Shown here piece after piece: positions 37,498-51,604 of a stretch of DNA of 64,000 bases (position 1 is the first letter of the stretch; each line of letters opens with the position of its first letter). The notes under the pieces were generated by a model. It was not told the DNA's origin, did no database searches, and saw only the letters and a list, made by a program, of their open reading frames with translations. Source of the stretch: Deinococcus sp. Marseille-Q6407 (GTDB lineage Bacteria > Deinococcota > Deinococci > Deinococcales > Deinococcaceae). The stretch is from positions 150,001 to 214,000 of the forward strand of contig NZ_CAMPFU010000001.1 in NCBI RefSeq assembly GCF_946848805.1, read 5' to 3'. Both the position numbers and the translations under genes were made by a program.

Positions 37498-37529
37498 CTG
37501 CACGGCCTAGGGCCCGGCGGCCGGTGCAG
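37498..37529 (+). other. Hairpin in the lon 5' leader
   Basis: CTGCAC-GGCC pairs with GGCC-G-GTGCAG around an 11-base GC-rich loop, just downstream of the likely transcription start. The rest of the roughly 185-nt leader is pyrimidine-rich. It could protect or regulate the mRNA; this is inference. Confidence 0.4.
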
Positions 37530-37674
37530 CTCCTCTTTTCTCTGACCGGGCTACCTCCTCAGCAGCCTGACGTTTCATCATCTCCAGCTTTTTCCGGCCC
37601 GTTTCTCGGCCGTCTTAAGACCCAAGCTTTCTTCCATCTCTCTTCTGCCTTTTACGGCACAAAGGAGTTTCTCA

Positions 37675-40149
<2,475 letters not shown>

Positions 40150-40159
40150 CCTGTAAAAG

Positions 40160-40205
40160 GAGGGGGGCGCGGGCCGGTCCCTGGCCCTGCGCCCCTCATT
40201 TTTTG
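40160..40205 (+). terminator. Rho-independent terminator of lon
   Basis: A GC-rich stem (GGGGCGC-GGGCC against GGCCC-T-GCGCCCC, one bulge) with a 7-base loop is followed by CATTTTTTG. Confidence 0.85.
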
Positions 40206-40248
40206 TCCTGCCCCCAACCCGACCCGTAACCCCGAGGAGGAACCGACC

Positions 40249-40797
40249 ATGTCCGATTCTGCTGCCACTCCGCCGCTGACTTTCCTGGTGGCCAGCCCGC
40301 ACTTACGCGGCGGCTTTTTTGGTGACGCCCTGATTCTGCTGCTGGAACATACTGCCGAGGGTGCCGCCGGCCTGGTGGTCAACCAGCCGATGGAGACCCC
40401 GGTGCGTGAGCTGCTGCCCGACGCGCCGGACGCCAGCGGCACTGCGCTGCTGGGCGGCCCGGTGCAGCCCCAGGTGGGCTGGTGCCTCTACCAGCGGCCG
40501 GTGGGCGGCCTGGACGGTTCCGAGCTGCGGCTGGTGCCGGGCCTGCTGGCCACCACCCACGCCGGTACCTTCGAGCAGGTGCGGGCCAGCGGACAGCCCT
40601 ACTGGCTGCTGCTGGGTTACGCCGGCTGGAGCGCCGGGCAGCTGGAACAGGAAACCCGTGAGGGTGCTTGGCTGTGGCTGGAAGAACCCACCCCCGACCT
40701 GATCTGGCAGACGCCGGCCGAGCAGCGCTGGCAGGCCGCGCTGGACCGGCTGGGTGTGGACCCCAGCACGGTGGCTTCGGGCGGGGCGCAGGCCTGA
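40249..40797 (+). CDS. YqgE/AlgH family protein
   Basis: The 182-residue DUF179 (YqgE/AlgH) protein is of unresolved function. Family core segments are FLVASPHLRGGFFGDALILL near the N-terminus, the GLVVNQPME strand and TALLGGPVQPQVGW, with LLLGYAGWSAGQLEQE later. ATG 40249 has GAGGAGG 8-9 nt upstream. In other bacteria the gene often neighbours ruvX (yqgF), but here ruvX lies 23 kb away. It is separated from lon by a terminator. Confidence 0.88.
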   Translation: MSDSAATPPLTFLVASPHLRGGFFGDALILLLEHTAEGAAGLVVNQPMETPVRELLPDAPDASGTALLGGPVQPQVGWCLYQRPVGGLDGSELRLVPGLLATTHAGTFEQVRASGQPYWLLLGYAGWSAGQLEQETREGAWLWLEEPTPDLIWQTPAEQRWQAALDRLGVDPSTVASGGAQA

Positions 40798-40865
40798 AGC
40801 CAGCCGGGCTTCTCAGGGTATCCGGCCAAAAAAACAAAGTAAGAGACCTGCTGCATGGGCCCTGC

Positions 40866-40871
40866 TACCCT
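40866..40871 (+). promoter_or_regulatory. Leaderless -10 box TACCCT
   Basis: TACCCT ends 6 nt before the ATG at 40878. Confidence 0.55.
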
Positions 40872-40877
40872 GGGCCC

Positions 40878-41297
40878 ATGCTTCAACGTCTCCAGTCCCT
40901 GCAGTCCGTCCTGCTCAGCATCATCGCGGCCGCCAGTGGTGCCCAGGCCATCAATGCTTTCCTGCCAGAGCCGGTAGTGCCGGTGTAGACCCCCACCTGG
41001 CAGTACATGCAGCTGGAGGTGCCGGCCCAGTTTGCTGCCGGCGTGCAAAAAGCGCTGGCCGAAGACCGCACCCTGAGCAGCGCCAACTTCAACAACCGCG
41101 CCAAGGCCTACCACTTTGATGATGCCAAGCTCAACGAGCTGGGCAAGCAGGGCTGGGAGCTGGTGGGTGTGCTGGGCAGCGATGAAACCGTGCCTTATAA
41201 GGCCTCCAGCAGCGCTCCGGGCGCGCCGGACGTCTGGCAGGTCAACGTGCGGCCGGCCAATGCCACGTTGCTGTTCAAGCGGCAGCTGGGCGAGTAA
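40878..41297 (+). pseudogene. DUF4177-like protein interrupted by an in-frame TAG
   Basis: A single frame runs from ATG 40878 (leaderless) to TAA 41295-41297 but contains one TAG at 40986-40988, after codon 36. Upstream of it is a hydrophobic N-terminus (QSVLLSIIAAASGAQAI). Downstream the frame continues with WQYMQLEVPAQF and [13 protein letters not shown], the hallmark of DUF4177 proteins. A CAG-to-TAG change would explain it (PVV-PV-Q-TPTW). Either the gene is dead, the stop is read through, or the base is a sequencing error. An internal GTG or ATG could still express the C-terminal domain. Confidence 0.8.
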
Positions 41298-41331
41298 GGC
41301 GGGGGGAAGCGGCAGGTTCCTGGCGGGGTGG

Positions 41332-41337
41332 CACAAT
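41332..41337 (+). promoter_or_regulatory. Leaderless -10-like box CACAAT of yggS
   Basis: CACAAT ends 6 nt before the ATG at 41344. It keeps the A and final T of TANNNT but has C at the first position. Confidence 0.5.
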
Positions 41338-41343
41338 AACCGC

Positions 41344-41994
41344 ATGAGCCTGCCCGACATCTTGACCCGTATCCGCTCTGCCGAGGCCCGTGCCGGCCGC
41401 CCGGCCCACAGCGCCCGGCTGGTGGCCGTGACCAAGGGGCACCTGCTGGAAGAAATCCGGCACAAGGTGCTGGCCCACGGCGAATTTCCGCTGGGCGAGA
41501 ACCGGGGCCAGGAAGTCCGCGACAAGGTGCGCGAGTGGTCCGAAACGGCGGGCGGCGCCCCGCAGCCGCGCTGGCACTACATCGGCCCGCTGCAAAGCAA
41601 CAAGGTGAAATACCTGGAACGGGTCGAGCTGATTCACACCATCGAGGATGTGACGCAGGCTGAAGTGGTGGCCGAGCACGCCCAGAAGTGGGGGCACGCG
41701 CCGGGCGTGCTGCTCCAGGTCCACAACGGCGAAGCCCAGAAGCATGGTATTGCTCCGGGCGAGCTGTCCAGCGTGCTGGCGGGGGTCCGGGCCACCGGGC
41801 TGGACGTGCGCGGCCTGATGGTGATGGCCCCCTATGACCAGCCGGCCGAGGCACGCCGCATCTTTCATGACACCGCCCAGCGGGCGCACGACCTGGGCCT
41901 CGGCGAGCTGAGCATGGGTATGAGCGGCGATTTTGAGATTGCGGTGGAAGAAGGTGCCACCCTGGTGCGGGTGGGCTCGGCTCTGTTCGAGTGA
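41344..41994 (+). CDS. PLP homeostasis protein YggS/PROSC family
   Basis: The 216-residue single-domain TIM-barrel protein binds pyridoxal phosphate and buffers free PLP; it has no amino-acid racemase activity in characterised members. The PLP lysine is in [12 protein letters not shown]. Further family marks are [30 protein letters not shown] and [18 protein letters not shown], followed by the phosphate-binding VRVGSALFE at the C-terminus. It starts at ATG 41344. It converges on a lipoprotein gene. Confidence 0.93.
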   Translation: MSLPDILTRIRSAEARAGRPAHSARLVAVTKGHLLEEIRHKVLAHGEFPLGENRGQEVRDKVREWSETAGGAPQPRWHYIGPLQSNKVKYLERVELIHTIEDVTQAEVVAEHAQKWGHAPGVLLQVHNGEAQKHGIAPGELSSVLAGVRATGLDVRGLMVMAPYDQPAEARRIFHDTAQRAHDLGLGELSMGMSGDFEIAVEEGATLVRVGSALFE

Positions 41995-42001
41995 GCTAGA
42001 G

Positions 42002-42032
42002 AGGAGCCATGAGCAAAGGCTGCACGGCTCCT
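42002..42032. terminator. Possible hairpin between convergent genes
   Basis: AGGAGCC and GGCTCCT form a 7-bp stem with a 17-base loop directly after yggS. No T tract follows, so termination is uncertain. Confidence 0.35.
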
Positions 42033-42053
42033 GCTGCTATTCCCGAAAGGGGC

Positions 42054-42452
42054 TTATTTGCCGCCCTCGACCCACTGCTGAGACGCGATGCTGATCTGGT
42101 TGCCGTCGGCAGACTTTTGCAGCAGGCCGCCCTTGAAGGGGCCGCCGGTGATGCGGTAGAGGGTGTTGGTGTCGTTGCTGGTTTCGGGCTTCAGTTCACC
42201 GAAAGCAGCGGGCTTCAGCTTGGGGCCGTCCATATACACCCGCCAGGCATCCTTCGAGCGAGCTTCCATGGTGGTCTTGGACGCCACTTCGGTGTTGCCG
42301 AAATCGTAGGTGGTCACGCCGCCCGACTCGGAGACCTTGTGCTTGTCGCGCGAGTTGACCAGGTCCTGGAGCTTGCCGGTGGCCTCGTTGCCGCCGCAGC
42401 TGGCCAGCAGCAGGGGCAAGGTCGCAGCCATCAAAAGGGAATTGAGTTTCAT
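42054..42452 (-). CDS. Small lipoprotein of unknown function
   Basis: The 132-residue protein has a lipoprotein signal (LLMAATLPLLLASCGG; lipobox LASC). The mature part contains a strand-rich stretch (ESGGVTTYDFGNTEVASKT) and ends with QISIASQQWVEGGK. I do not recognise the family. ATG 42452 has TAACAT 6 nt upstream on the minus strand (leaderless). Confidence 0.75.
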   Translation of the reverse strand: MKLNSLLMAATLPLLLASCGGNEATGKLQDLVNSRDKHKVSESGGVTTYDFGNTEVASKTTMEARSKDAWRVYMDGPKLKPAAFGELKPETSNDTNTLYRITGGPFKGGLLQKSADGNQISIASQQWVEGGK

Positions 42453-42458
42453 TGCTCC

Positions 42459-42464
42459 ATGTTA
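42459..42464 (-). promoter_or_regulatory. Leaderless -10 box TAACAT
   Basis: TAACAT on the minus strand ends 6 nt before the ATG at 42452. Confidence 0.6.
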
Positions 42465-42624
42465 GGCGGCGCAGGCCGAAGCGCGTATAGGCCTCTTTGA
42501 CCGGTTCTTTAGTCTGGGATTATCGGTCATCTTTTGGCCTGATTGGGCCGCCTGGCAGTGGCGGGCGCGCCGTGGGCCTGGAACCGTCGCGGCTGACCGG
42601 TCCGGGCCCGACGGGCGCGGGCAT

Positions 42625-43377
42625 TCAGGCTTTGGCCCAGGTCCACCAGCCGTCTGCCAGCGCTCCGGCTTCGGCCTGGCCCTGGGCTTCCTCGTGGCGG
42701 CCCAGCACCGTCAGGGCCAGCACGCCGGCAGGGCTGAAGGCGAGCGAGCGTTCCAGCGCTTTGGCGGCGGTGGCCTGAGCTTTGGGGCCTTCTTTGATCT
42801 GCTGCTGGGTCAGGGCAATCAGGGCCAGCACGTGGGGGTCGGCCGGATCGCGCAGAATTTCCGACAGCTTGAGGCCCTCGGCCAGCACGTTGAGCGCGGC
42901 AAACAGGCCGGTGCGGCTGCCGGATTCGAGGGCGCCGCGCAGTTCCAGCTCGCCCAGTAAGGCAATCACGGCAATCAGCACCGGAGCGTCGCCGGCTTCA
43001 AAGGCCGCCTCATGCGCCTGTGAAGCCAGTTCCAGCGCCTGCGCCGCATTCCCGGCCAGCAGCTGGGCGCGCGCCTGCATGGCCCGGCTGCGGTGGTCGT
43101 TGCCGGGCAGCAGGGCCAGCGCCGCTGCGGTGTCGCCTGAGCGCAGCAGGGCGGCGGCCTGAATCTGGGTTTCGCCGGCCTGCTGCGCCCAGTCGGCCGC
43201 CAGCGCGGGCAGGCCGGCCTGCAGCGCCAGCACGGCAGCCGGGGCCAGCTGTTCGGGGGTCAGGGCGCCGTCAGCGGCCCGCAGTTCGCGGCGCAGTTCT
43301 TCCCAGTGGCTGGTGCGGACCAGCTCCTGCAATTTTTCGAGGTAGATGGTGGCGTGGGCGGGGTCGCAGTGCTTCAC
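42625..43377 (-). CDS. Helical repeat (TPR-like) protein of unknown function
   Basis: The protein has 250 residues from GTG 43377. It is almost entirely helical and Ala/Leu-rich with TPR-like spacing (QARAQLLAGNAAQALELASQ, KALERSLAFSPAGVLALTVL). The N-terminus is KHCDPAHATIYLEKLQELV. The upstream in-frame start at 43416 is less likely because TAGACT at leaderless distance points to GTG 43377. Its promoter is back to back with the tRNA-Ile promoter. Confidence 0.75.
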   Translation of the reverse strand: MKHCDPAHATIYLEKLQELVRTSHWEELRRELRAADGALTPEQLAPAAVLALQAGLPALAADWAQQAGETQIQAAALLRSGDTAAALALLPGNDHRSRAMQARAQLLAGNAAQALELASQAHEAAFEAGDAPVLIAVIALLGELELRGALESGSRTGLFAALNVLAEGLKLSEILRDPADPHVLALIALTQQQIKEGPKAQATAAKALERSLAFSPAGVLALTVLGRHEEAQGQAEAGALADGWWTWAKA

Positions 43378-43384
43378 GCTTTCC

Positions 43385-43390
43385 AGTCTA
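43385..43390 (-). promoter_or_regulatory. Leaderless -10 box TAGACT
   Basis: TAGACT on the minus strand ends 7 nt before the GTG at 43377. Confidence 0.6.
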
Positions 43391-43420
43391 AGCGGCGCTC
43401 CGTGCCGGCCACCCACGCCC

Positions 43421-43449
43421 TTGACACCCCGCTGAACGCTTGGTAAAGT
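43421..43449 (+). promoter_or_regulatory. tRNA-Ile promoter
   Basis: TTGACA (43421-43426), a 17-bp spacer and TAAAGT (43444-43449) form a near-consensus sigma-70 promoter ending 11 bp before the tRNA. Confidence 0.85.
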
Positions 43450-43460
43450 TATCTCCGCTT

Positions 43461-43537
<77 letters not shown>

Positions 43538-43550
43538 CAAAAGCTGAAAG

Positions 43551-43581
43551 AACCGCGTTCCTGTACAGGACGCGGTTTTTT
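43551..43581 (+). terminator. Terminator of tRNA-Ile
   Basis: AACCGCGT-T-CCTG pairs with CAGGACGCGGTT around a 2-base tip and is followed by TTTTTT. Confidence 0.88.
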
Positions 43582-43682
43582 CGTGGTCATGTCTCTGGAA
43601 TTTGTGCGGATTTCAGAACTCATAATGGCCAGACGCAGCGCGGCGCCTGGCTTCTGACTGGAAGCGAGGACTCCGGAGACGC

Positions 43683-44759
43683 TTAAGGCGTAACTTCCTG
43701 CTCTAGAGGCTTTTCCAGGGGCGCGGCGGCCGGCTGGGCAGCAGCGGGAGCCTGCCCCTGCCCAGTGATGTGCTGGGTGATCTGCTCGGCGCTGCGCAGG
43801 TAGGCGACGAACATCAGAATGGCGATGGCCGCGACAGCGACGCCCAGCCAGGTGCCGGCGAAGAAGTCGTAAAAGCCGTGGATGGTGGCGGCCAGCCCCA
43901 CACCCAGCAGCAGCAGGGCAGTCCGCCGCTGCGGGGCCAGCAGGCTCAAGCCCAGGTAGTACCCAGCAATCCCGCTGAAGACGCAGTGCAGAAAAGGCAG
44001 CGTGATCAGCCGCAGGAACTCCATGATCACGTAGTTCCCGTCTCCGGACAGGCCGTAAAACTGACTGTACAGGTTGGCGTCGGTATAGGCGATCGAGTAG
44101 ACCACAGCTTCCGCGACGCCGAAGGCCAGCCCGCTCAGCCCGGCGTAAAAAGCCGCTTCCCTGGGTGTGTGAATCTCCTTGAGCTTCACGGCCAGCCACC
44201 AGATGGGCAGCAGCTTGACGCCTTCCTCGACGGCGCCCACGCCGGCCACAAAGCCCAGCAGCCTGGCTGGGCTGAAATCCCATTCGGTGGCGCTGTACAG
44301 CAGGCTGATAAAGGGCAGCTTTTGCAGGAACAGCACCAGCAGAACCCCCACGACAGCGGTAAAAACTGTAGGAATCAGAATATTCCGGCGCTTGATGCTG
44401 CCGGGCTGAACGATCAGCCACAGCACGTAGCTCCACAGCAGCGCAAAGTAACTGCCGATGGCCCAGGCTGCGTCATGAATCTGGGCATCATCGCCCCAGA
44501 ACTGGCTCAGACCGAGCGGCAGCAGGGCAAAGAACAGCAGCGCCTGCACCCAGCGCAGCTTCCAGGGCCGGTCACCCAGCCAGCGCTGCACCGGAAACAG
44601 CACCTCGAAAGGCAGCGATTTGAAGTCGTCCAGCAGGTTCTGCAGCGGGCGCTCTGAGCGGGCAGTGGCAGGAGCAGCGGCCGCAGCCACCGGGGGGCTG
44701 GTCGACCGTCCAAGTGGCACGGTGGGCGCGGGGGGTGGGCCTTGTTCTGGAGTCTCCAT
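43683..44759 (-). CDS. PrsW family intramembrane metalloprotease
   Basis: The 358-residue polytopic membrane protease belongs to the PrsW/CPBP-related group, which cleaves anti-sigma factors or other membrane proteins in characterised cases. The motif EExxK is at E178-E179-x-x-K182 (AVEEGVKLLPIWW). It is followed by FGVAEAVVYS, LPFLHCVFSGIAGYY and TIHGFYDFF, giving the further conserved Glu and His residues. Around eight membrane helices are visible. The first 35 and last 30 residues are Pro/Ala tails. No sigma or anti-sigma gene is adjacent, so its target is unknown. Confidence 0.88.
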   Translation of the reverse strand: METPEQGPPPAPTVPLGRSTSPPVAAAAAPATARSERPLQNLLDDFKSLPFEVLFPVQRWLGDRPWKLRWVQALLFFALLPLGLSQFWGDDAQIHDAAWAIGSYFALLWSYVLWLIVQPGSIKRRNILIPTVFTAVVGVLLVLFLQKLPFISLLYSATEWDFSPARLLGFVAGVGAVEEGVKLLPIWWLAVKLKEIHTPREAAFYAGLSGLAFGVAEAVVYSIAYTDANLYSQFYGLSGDGNYVIMEFLRLITLPFLHCVFSGIAGYYLGLSLLAPQRRTALLLLGVGLAATIHGFYDFFAGTWLGVAVAAIAILMFVAYLRSAEQITQHITGQGQAPAAAQPAAAPLEKPLEQEVTP

Positions 44760-44911
44760 GCGTCTGCTGGTGAAGTTAACACGCGCTTAAGGCGGCGGGA
44801 GGCAACTTTGAGCGGCGCCCCTTCGGCTCATTCTGGAAACTCAAATTTCAGCGTCTGAGACGGGTCCACTGCAAGGTCCAGCCCAGTTTCCTCTCAGGAA
44901 GCACCAGTCGC

Positions 44912-45658
44912 TTAAGACCAGTACCCCGGTGTCTGGGTGGCGGGCAGCAACGCCAGTTCATCCCCACCTGCCCGTGCGCGAAGGCCGGCCAGCTCGGCGG
45001 CGGTGCGCTTTTCTCCTAGCCAGCCATGCCAGTAGGCCCCCAGCACCTCCAGCACCAAGGCCAGCGCCACGGTGCTCTGCTGCGGGTCGGGCGGCGCATA
45101 CAGCAGGTCCAGATCCTGAATCGGGCCACCGTCCGGGCCGCCCACCGGCTGCCAGTAGGCCAGGTCCACTGCGCGTAGGCCCAGAGCATGCAGTGCCTGC
45201 CGCCGCTGCTGCGCGTCGGTGCCGGTTCGCTGCTCGGCGGCGCGTTCTGCCGGGCTCTGGCGGGCCGCGTACACGCTGTCGGCAAACATCCCGGCCCGGC
45301 CGTGTGCTGCCGCGTCGGCCAGGCTGGCCCGGTGCAGCGCCCGGCCCACGCCCAGGCCCCGCGCCGGCGCCGCCACACCCATGAACGAATTGAACCCTGC
45401 GCCCGGCAGCAGGTGATAGAGGGTGCCGCCCAGCACCTCGCCGCCCGCGTTCTGTACCACCAGCAGCCGGTCCAGGCGGCCCGCACCCCGCCCGGCCACC
45501 AGCTCCGGGAACATCTGCGGCGGAATCAGGGTGTCGGGGGCGTAATAGCTGCTCTGCTGGACCTGCGCAAAGGCGTCCAGCGCCGGGTCGTTCGGGTCGG
45601 TGATGCGGCGGACGGTTATTTCAGGCGGGGGGGCATCAGGCAGAGAAGAAGAGATCAT
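44912..45658 (-). CDS. GNAT-like acetyltransferase
   Basis: This is a 248-residue protein with a GNAT fold: the central strand [20 protein letters not shown] leads to the acetyl-CoA loop [20 protein letters not shown]. The C-terminal third is an uncharacterised extension ending in [13 protein letters not shown]. The substrate is unknown. ATG 45658 has TAACCT 6 nt upstream (minus strand). The gap to prsW (44760-44911) holds no gene that I can support. Confidence 0.78.
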   Translation of the reverse strand: MISSSLPDAPPPEITVRRITDPNDPALDAFAQVQQSSYYAPDTLIPPQMFPELVAGRGAGRLDRLLVVQNAGGEVLGGTLYHLLPGAGFNSFMGVAAPARGLGVGRALHRASLADAAAHGRAGMFADSVYAARQSPAERAAEQRTGTDAQQRRQALHALGLRAVDLAYWQPVGGPDGGPIQDLDLLYAPPDPQQSTVALALVLEVLGAYWHGWLGEKRTAAELAGLRARAGGDELALLPATQTPGYWS

Positions 45659-45664
45659 ACCCGC

Positions 45665-45670
45665 AGGTTA
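45665..45670 (-). promoter_or_regulatory. Leaderless -10 box TAACCT
   Basis: TAACCT on the minus strand ends 6 nt before the ATG at 45658. Confidence 0.6.
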
Positions 45671-45728
45671 GGGCCAGCCCGGCTGCCGGAAGGTGGCTGC
45701 CCTCCATCTGTTCATTAAGGATTGGGGC

Positions 45729-45757
45729 TTGATAATTCTGCTATTTACATAAATACT
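45729..45757 (+). promoter_or_regulatory. Strong promoter of the 45764 gene
   Basis: TTGATA (45729-45734), a 17-bp AT-rich spacer and AATACT (45752-45757) end 6 nt before ATG 45764. It is one of the few leaderless starts here with a recognisable -35 box. Confidence 0.65.
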
Positions 45758-45763
45758 GGAGGC

Positions 45764-46333
45764 ATGGAGAACCTGCTCAAGAAAGCCGGGGCCATGCTGC
45801 CCCACTTGGAACTGTTCAGCCATATGGCCTCGCTGCGCGGCTTGCTGCAGCTGGCGGCCCACATGGAAGAACGCGGTGACCGCGTGACCCTGATTTCCCC
45901 GGAAGCCATCACCCTGGTGGGCAACGACATGACCACCGACCCGGTCATTCACACCTCCAAGGGCGCCACTGTCACTGCCGAAGACGCCTACATGCTGATG
46001 CACACCCTCAAGGGCCACGAGGCCCCCGAGTATGCCGTGACCCGCGAGGAGCTCAAGGCGCTGAACGCCCGCGCCGTGGCCGACATCGAGGCCAGCCCCG
46101 CCCTGGCCGCCTTCGGGGAAACTCTGGCACGCCTGGGCCTGAGTGACGCGGGCAGCGCGGCCCCGGCCCGCCCTGAAGTGCCGGCCCGCACCGAGACTCG
46201 CGCCGAAGCGCAGCCGGCCGCTGAGGAAGCCGCCACCGCTGCTGCGGCTGAGCCGCGTCCCGAACGCTCCAGCCGTAGCCGCCGCGCCGAAGCGACCAGC
46301 GAACCGGCCGCCGAGGTGCCGGCGGCCAGCTGA
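45764..46333 (+). CDS. Uncharacterised protein with acidic-basic C-terminal tail
   Basis: The protein has 189 residues from ATG 45764. The first 125 residues are a compact, well-ordered domain (LPHLELFSHMASLRGLLQLA, RVTLISPEAITLVGN, VTAEDAYMLMHTLKGHEAPE). The rest is a low-complexity Ala/Glu/Pro/Arg tail with an SRSRR run. I do not recognise the family. GGAGG sits only 1 nt before the ATG, too close to act as a ribosome site, whereas the -10 box has leaderless spacing. A strong promoter and terminator enclose it as a single-gene unit, suggesting substantial expression. Confidence 0.8.
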   Translation: MENLLKKAGAMLPHLELFSHMASLRGLLQLAAHMEERGDRVTLISPEAITLVGNDMTTDPVIHTSKGATVTAEDAYMLMHTLKGHEAPEYAVTREELKALNARAVADIEASPALAAFGETLARLGLSDAGSAAPARPEVPARTETRAEAQPAAEEAATAAAAEPRPERSSRSRRAEATSEPAAEVPAAS

Positions 46334-46363
46334 GCGCGCGATTCAGGCACAGGAACCCAGGAG

Positions 46364-46391
46364 ACAGAGGGCTATGGCTCTCTGTTTTTTT
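46364..46391 (+). terminator. Terminator after the 45764 gene
   Basis: ACAGAGGGC pairs with GCTCTCTGT (one G-T pair) around the loop TATG, followed by a run of T. Confidence 0.85.
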
Positions 46392-46412
46392 GTGCTTTCC
46401 GACGTTTGTGTG

Positions 46413-46634
46413 TTACTGCCGCCGCAGCAGTGCCAGGCCAGCGCCCAGCAGCAACGCGGCGAGCAGCAGACAGCCCACCAGCGCCCACAGCTGATTCGGG
46501 CCGCCGCCCATGCCTTCCAACCCCGGCAGAGCCAGCACCCACTCCCGCCGCGCCGGGTCCGATACCAGCCAGCCGAACAGCAGCGGCAAGGCCAGCGTGA
46601 GCAGCCCCAGGGTCAGCAGGGCGCTGGCCAGCAC
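46413..46634 (-). CDS. Small two-helix membrane protein
   Basis: This 73-residue protein has two membrane helices (LLTLGLLTLALPLLFGWLV and LWALVGCLLLAALLLGAGLA) and a short loop between them. It lies 23 nt downstream of the secreted-protein gene at 46658 on the same strand, probably in one transcript. The family is not recognised. A longer alternative ORF in another frame overlaps it, but the hydrophobic pattern supports this one. Confidence 0.6.
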   Translation of the reverse strand: MLASALLTLGLLTLALPLLFGWLVSDPARREWVLALPGLEGMGGGPNQLWALVGCLLLAALLLGAGLALLRRQ

Positions 46635-46657
46635 TGCTTGCAGGAGTGGTCCAGCCT

Positions 46658-47137
46658 TCAGAAGCGCACGCCGGCGCGCACCAGCGGAAACAAGCCGCCA
46701 GCCACGCCGACATCGCTGTAACGGGTCTGGGTGACGGCCGCCTGCACGCCCAGCTCACCGAACAGGCGGCCGCCGCCTACCGGCAGTTCGCTGCCCACAA
46801 ACCCGCGGGCGCCGCCGAACAGGCCCTGGTCACTGGCCGCGTTGCCGCTGAGGCCACGCACGCCGGCAAAGACACCGGCGCCCCAGTAGTTCTGGGTGCC
46901 GGCGCGGCCCAGGCGGCTCAGCCGGTCGGCCGCCAGCTCGGCGCTGCCTCCTCCTGCGCTGTTCAGGCCAGCGTCCAGGCTCAGGCGCCAGGCCCCGGCG
47001 GCGCTGGGGGCATTTTGTACCTGCACTCCCGCGCCGCTGCCGCTGAGGTCGCTGTGGCCGTAGATGCCGAACGACTGGGCGCCGGCGGCCGGCAGCAGCA
47101 GGGCGGTCAGGGTCAGGGGCAAGGTCAGGGAACGCAT
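46658..47137 (-). CDS. Small exported, probably beta-barrel protein
   Basis: The 159-residue protein has a signal peptide ([19 protein letters not shown]). The mature chain is Gly-rich with alternating strands ([33 protein letters not shown]) and ends in a C-terminal aromatic residue ([11 protein letters not shown]), as in outer-membrane barrels. The function is unknown. ATG 47137 has TAAACT 6 nt upstream on the minus strand. Confidence 0.75.
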   Translation of the reverse strand: MRSLTLPLTLTALLLPAAGAQSFGIYGHSDLSGSGAGVQVQNAPSAAGAWRLSLDAGLNSAGGGSAELAADRLSRLGRAGTQNYWGAGVFAGVRGLSGNAASDQGLFGGARGFVGSELPVGGGRLFGELGVQAAVTQTRYSDVGVAGGLFPLVRAGVRF

Positions 47138-47143
47138 GTCGGC

Positions 47144-47149
47144 AGTTTA
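47144..47149 (-). promoter_or_regulatory. Leaderless -10 box TAAACT
   Basis: TAAACT on the minus strand ends 6 nt before the ATG at 47137, back to back with glnS. Confidence 0.6.
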
Positions 47150-47214
47150 GCAGTGCGGCTCGCCCGGGCAACAGCCGGCAGAGTCCGCGCCTACATCCCG
47201 GCGCCCCCACGCCT

Positions 47215-47220
47215 TATTCT
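47215..47220 (+). promoter_or_regulatory. Leaderless -10 box TATTCT of glnS
   Basis: TATTCT ends 6 nt before the ATG at 47227. Confidence 0.65.
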
Positions 47221-47226
47221 GGGCAG

Positions 47227-49704
<2,478 letters not shown>

Positions 49705-49724
49705 GCGGCGTGGAAGATGCAGGA

Positions 49725-49764
49725 ACAGGCGGGGGCGGTCAGATGATGGGCTGCCCCCGCCTGT
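49725..49764. terminator. Bidirectional hairpin between glnS and pilT
   Basis: A perfect 12-bp stem ACAGGCGGGGGC/GCCCCCGCCTGT with a 16-base loop lies between convergent genes. No long T tract follows on either side. Confidence 0.7.
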
Positions 49765-49784
49765 CATTCAGAAATAGCTTGAGC

Positions 49785-50951
<1,167 letters not shown>

Positions 50952-50958
50952 GGGCCCC

Positions 50959-50964
50959 AGCTTA
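50959..50964 (-). promoter_or_regulatory. Leaderless -10 box TAAGCT of pilT
   Basis: TAAGCT on the minus strand ends 7 nt before the ATG at 50951. Confidence 0.6.
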
Positions 50965-51109
50965 GGCGCCGGCGTCTTACAGCTTTACTGCGTGTGCTGG
51001 GCACCTTTTTTGTGCTTCCGGGCCAGCGCCGCAGTATGTCTGGGTCAGCAAAAACCCCCGCGCCCGGAGGTGGGCAGCAGGGGGAAAGGAGGGAGAAGCG
51101 GGGCAGCGT

Positions 51110-51604
51110 TCAGCCCGGCCCGGCCCGCGTATGTGCATCGTCCAGTGCTTGAGACTGGGCGGCGGCCTGAGCGTGTGACTGGGTCTGCGCCACAGCGCGT
51201 GTTTGTCCCTGGGCCGCTTCGGCACCGGCCCGGCGGCTGAAGTCCTGCGCGGCGCTGAATATGTCCCACTCGTCCGGCTGGCCGTGTTCCGGCTGCGAGA
51301 GGTGGGCCCGCAGCCCCCGCAGGTAGCTGGCCTGCGCGATCAGGTACGCGCTGAGCGGCGAGGTCAGGAACTGAAACAGCAGCACCGCCAGCAGCCGGGT
51401 AAAAGCGGTGGGGTCCACGAGATCTGCGGCCACCCCCAGGTAAATCCCGGCCGAGCCCAGCGTAACCAGCTTGGAGCTGGCGTGCAGGCGGCTGTACAGG
51501 TCGGGAAAGCGGATGACGCCCACGGCCGCCGCAAACACGAAGATGGACCCGAACAGCACCGGAATGTCGCGCCAGAGGTTGATGTCCCAGGCCTGGAGGT
51601 TCAT
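51110..51604 (-). CDS. mrpG: Mrp antiporter subunit G
   Basis: This 164-residue subunit G of the multisubunit Na+/H+ antiporter has three membrane helices typical of MrpG (IPVLFGSIFVFAAAVGVIRF, then LGSAGIYLGVAADL and LAVLLFQFLTSPLSAYLIA) with the conserved FPDLYSRLHASSK loop. The last 60 residues are a hydrophilic tail with repeated Gln/Ala/Thr units, longer than usual. It is the last gene of the operon, overlapping mrpF by 4 nt. The 158-nt gap to pilT holds only the pilT promoter and no other gene that I can support. Confidence 0.93.
   Translation of the reverse strand: MNLQAWDINLWRDIPVLFGSIFVFAAAVGVIRFPDLYSRLHASSKLVTLGSAGIYLGVAADLVDPTAFTRLLAVLLFQFLTSPLSAYLIAQASYLRGLRAHLSQPEHGQPDEWDIFSAAQDFSRRAGAEAAQGQTRAVAQTQSHAQAAAQSQALDDAHTRAGPG

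Noticed and set aside
43697..43706. Second copy of the MITE-like end TGCTCTAG near 43.7 kb
   Set aside because: Only the octamer matches; the flanks lack the element, and it lies in the prsW coding sequence.
51030..51109. Terminator for the mrp operon
   Set aside because: A G/C-rich stretch followed by TTTTT exists on the minus strand, but I could pair only about four bases, too weak to report as a terminator.
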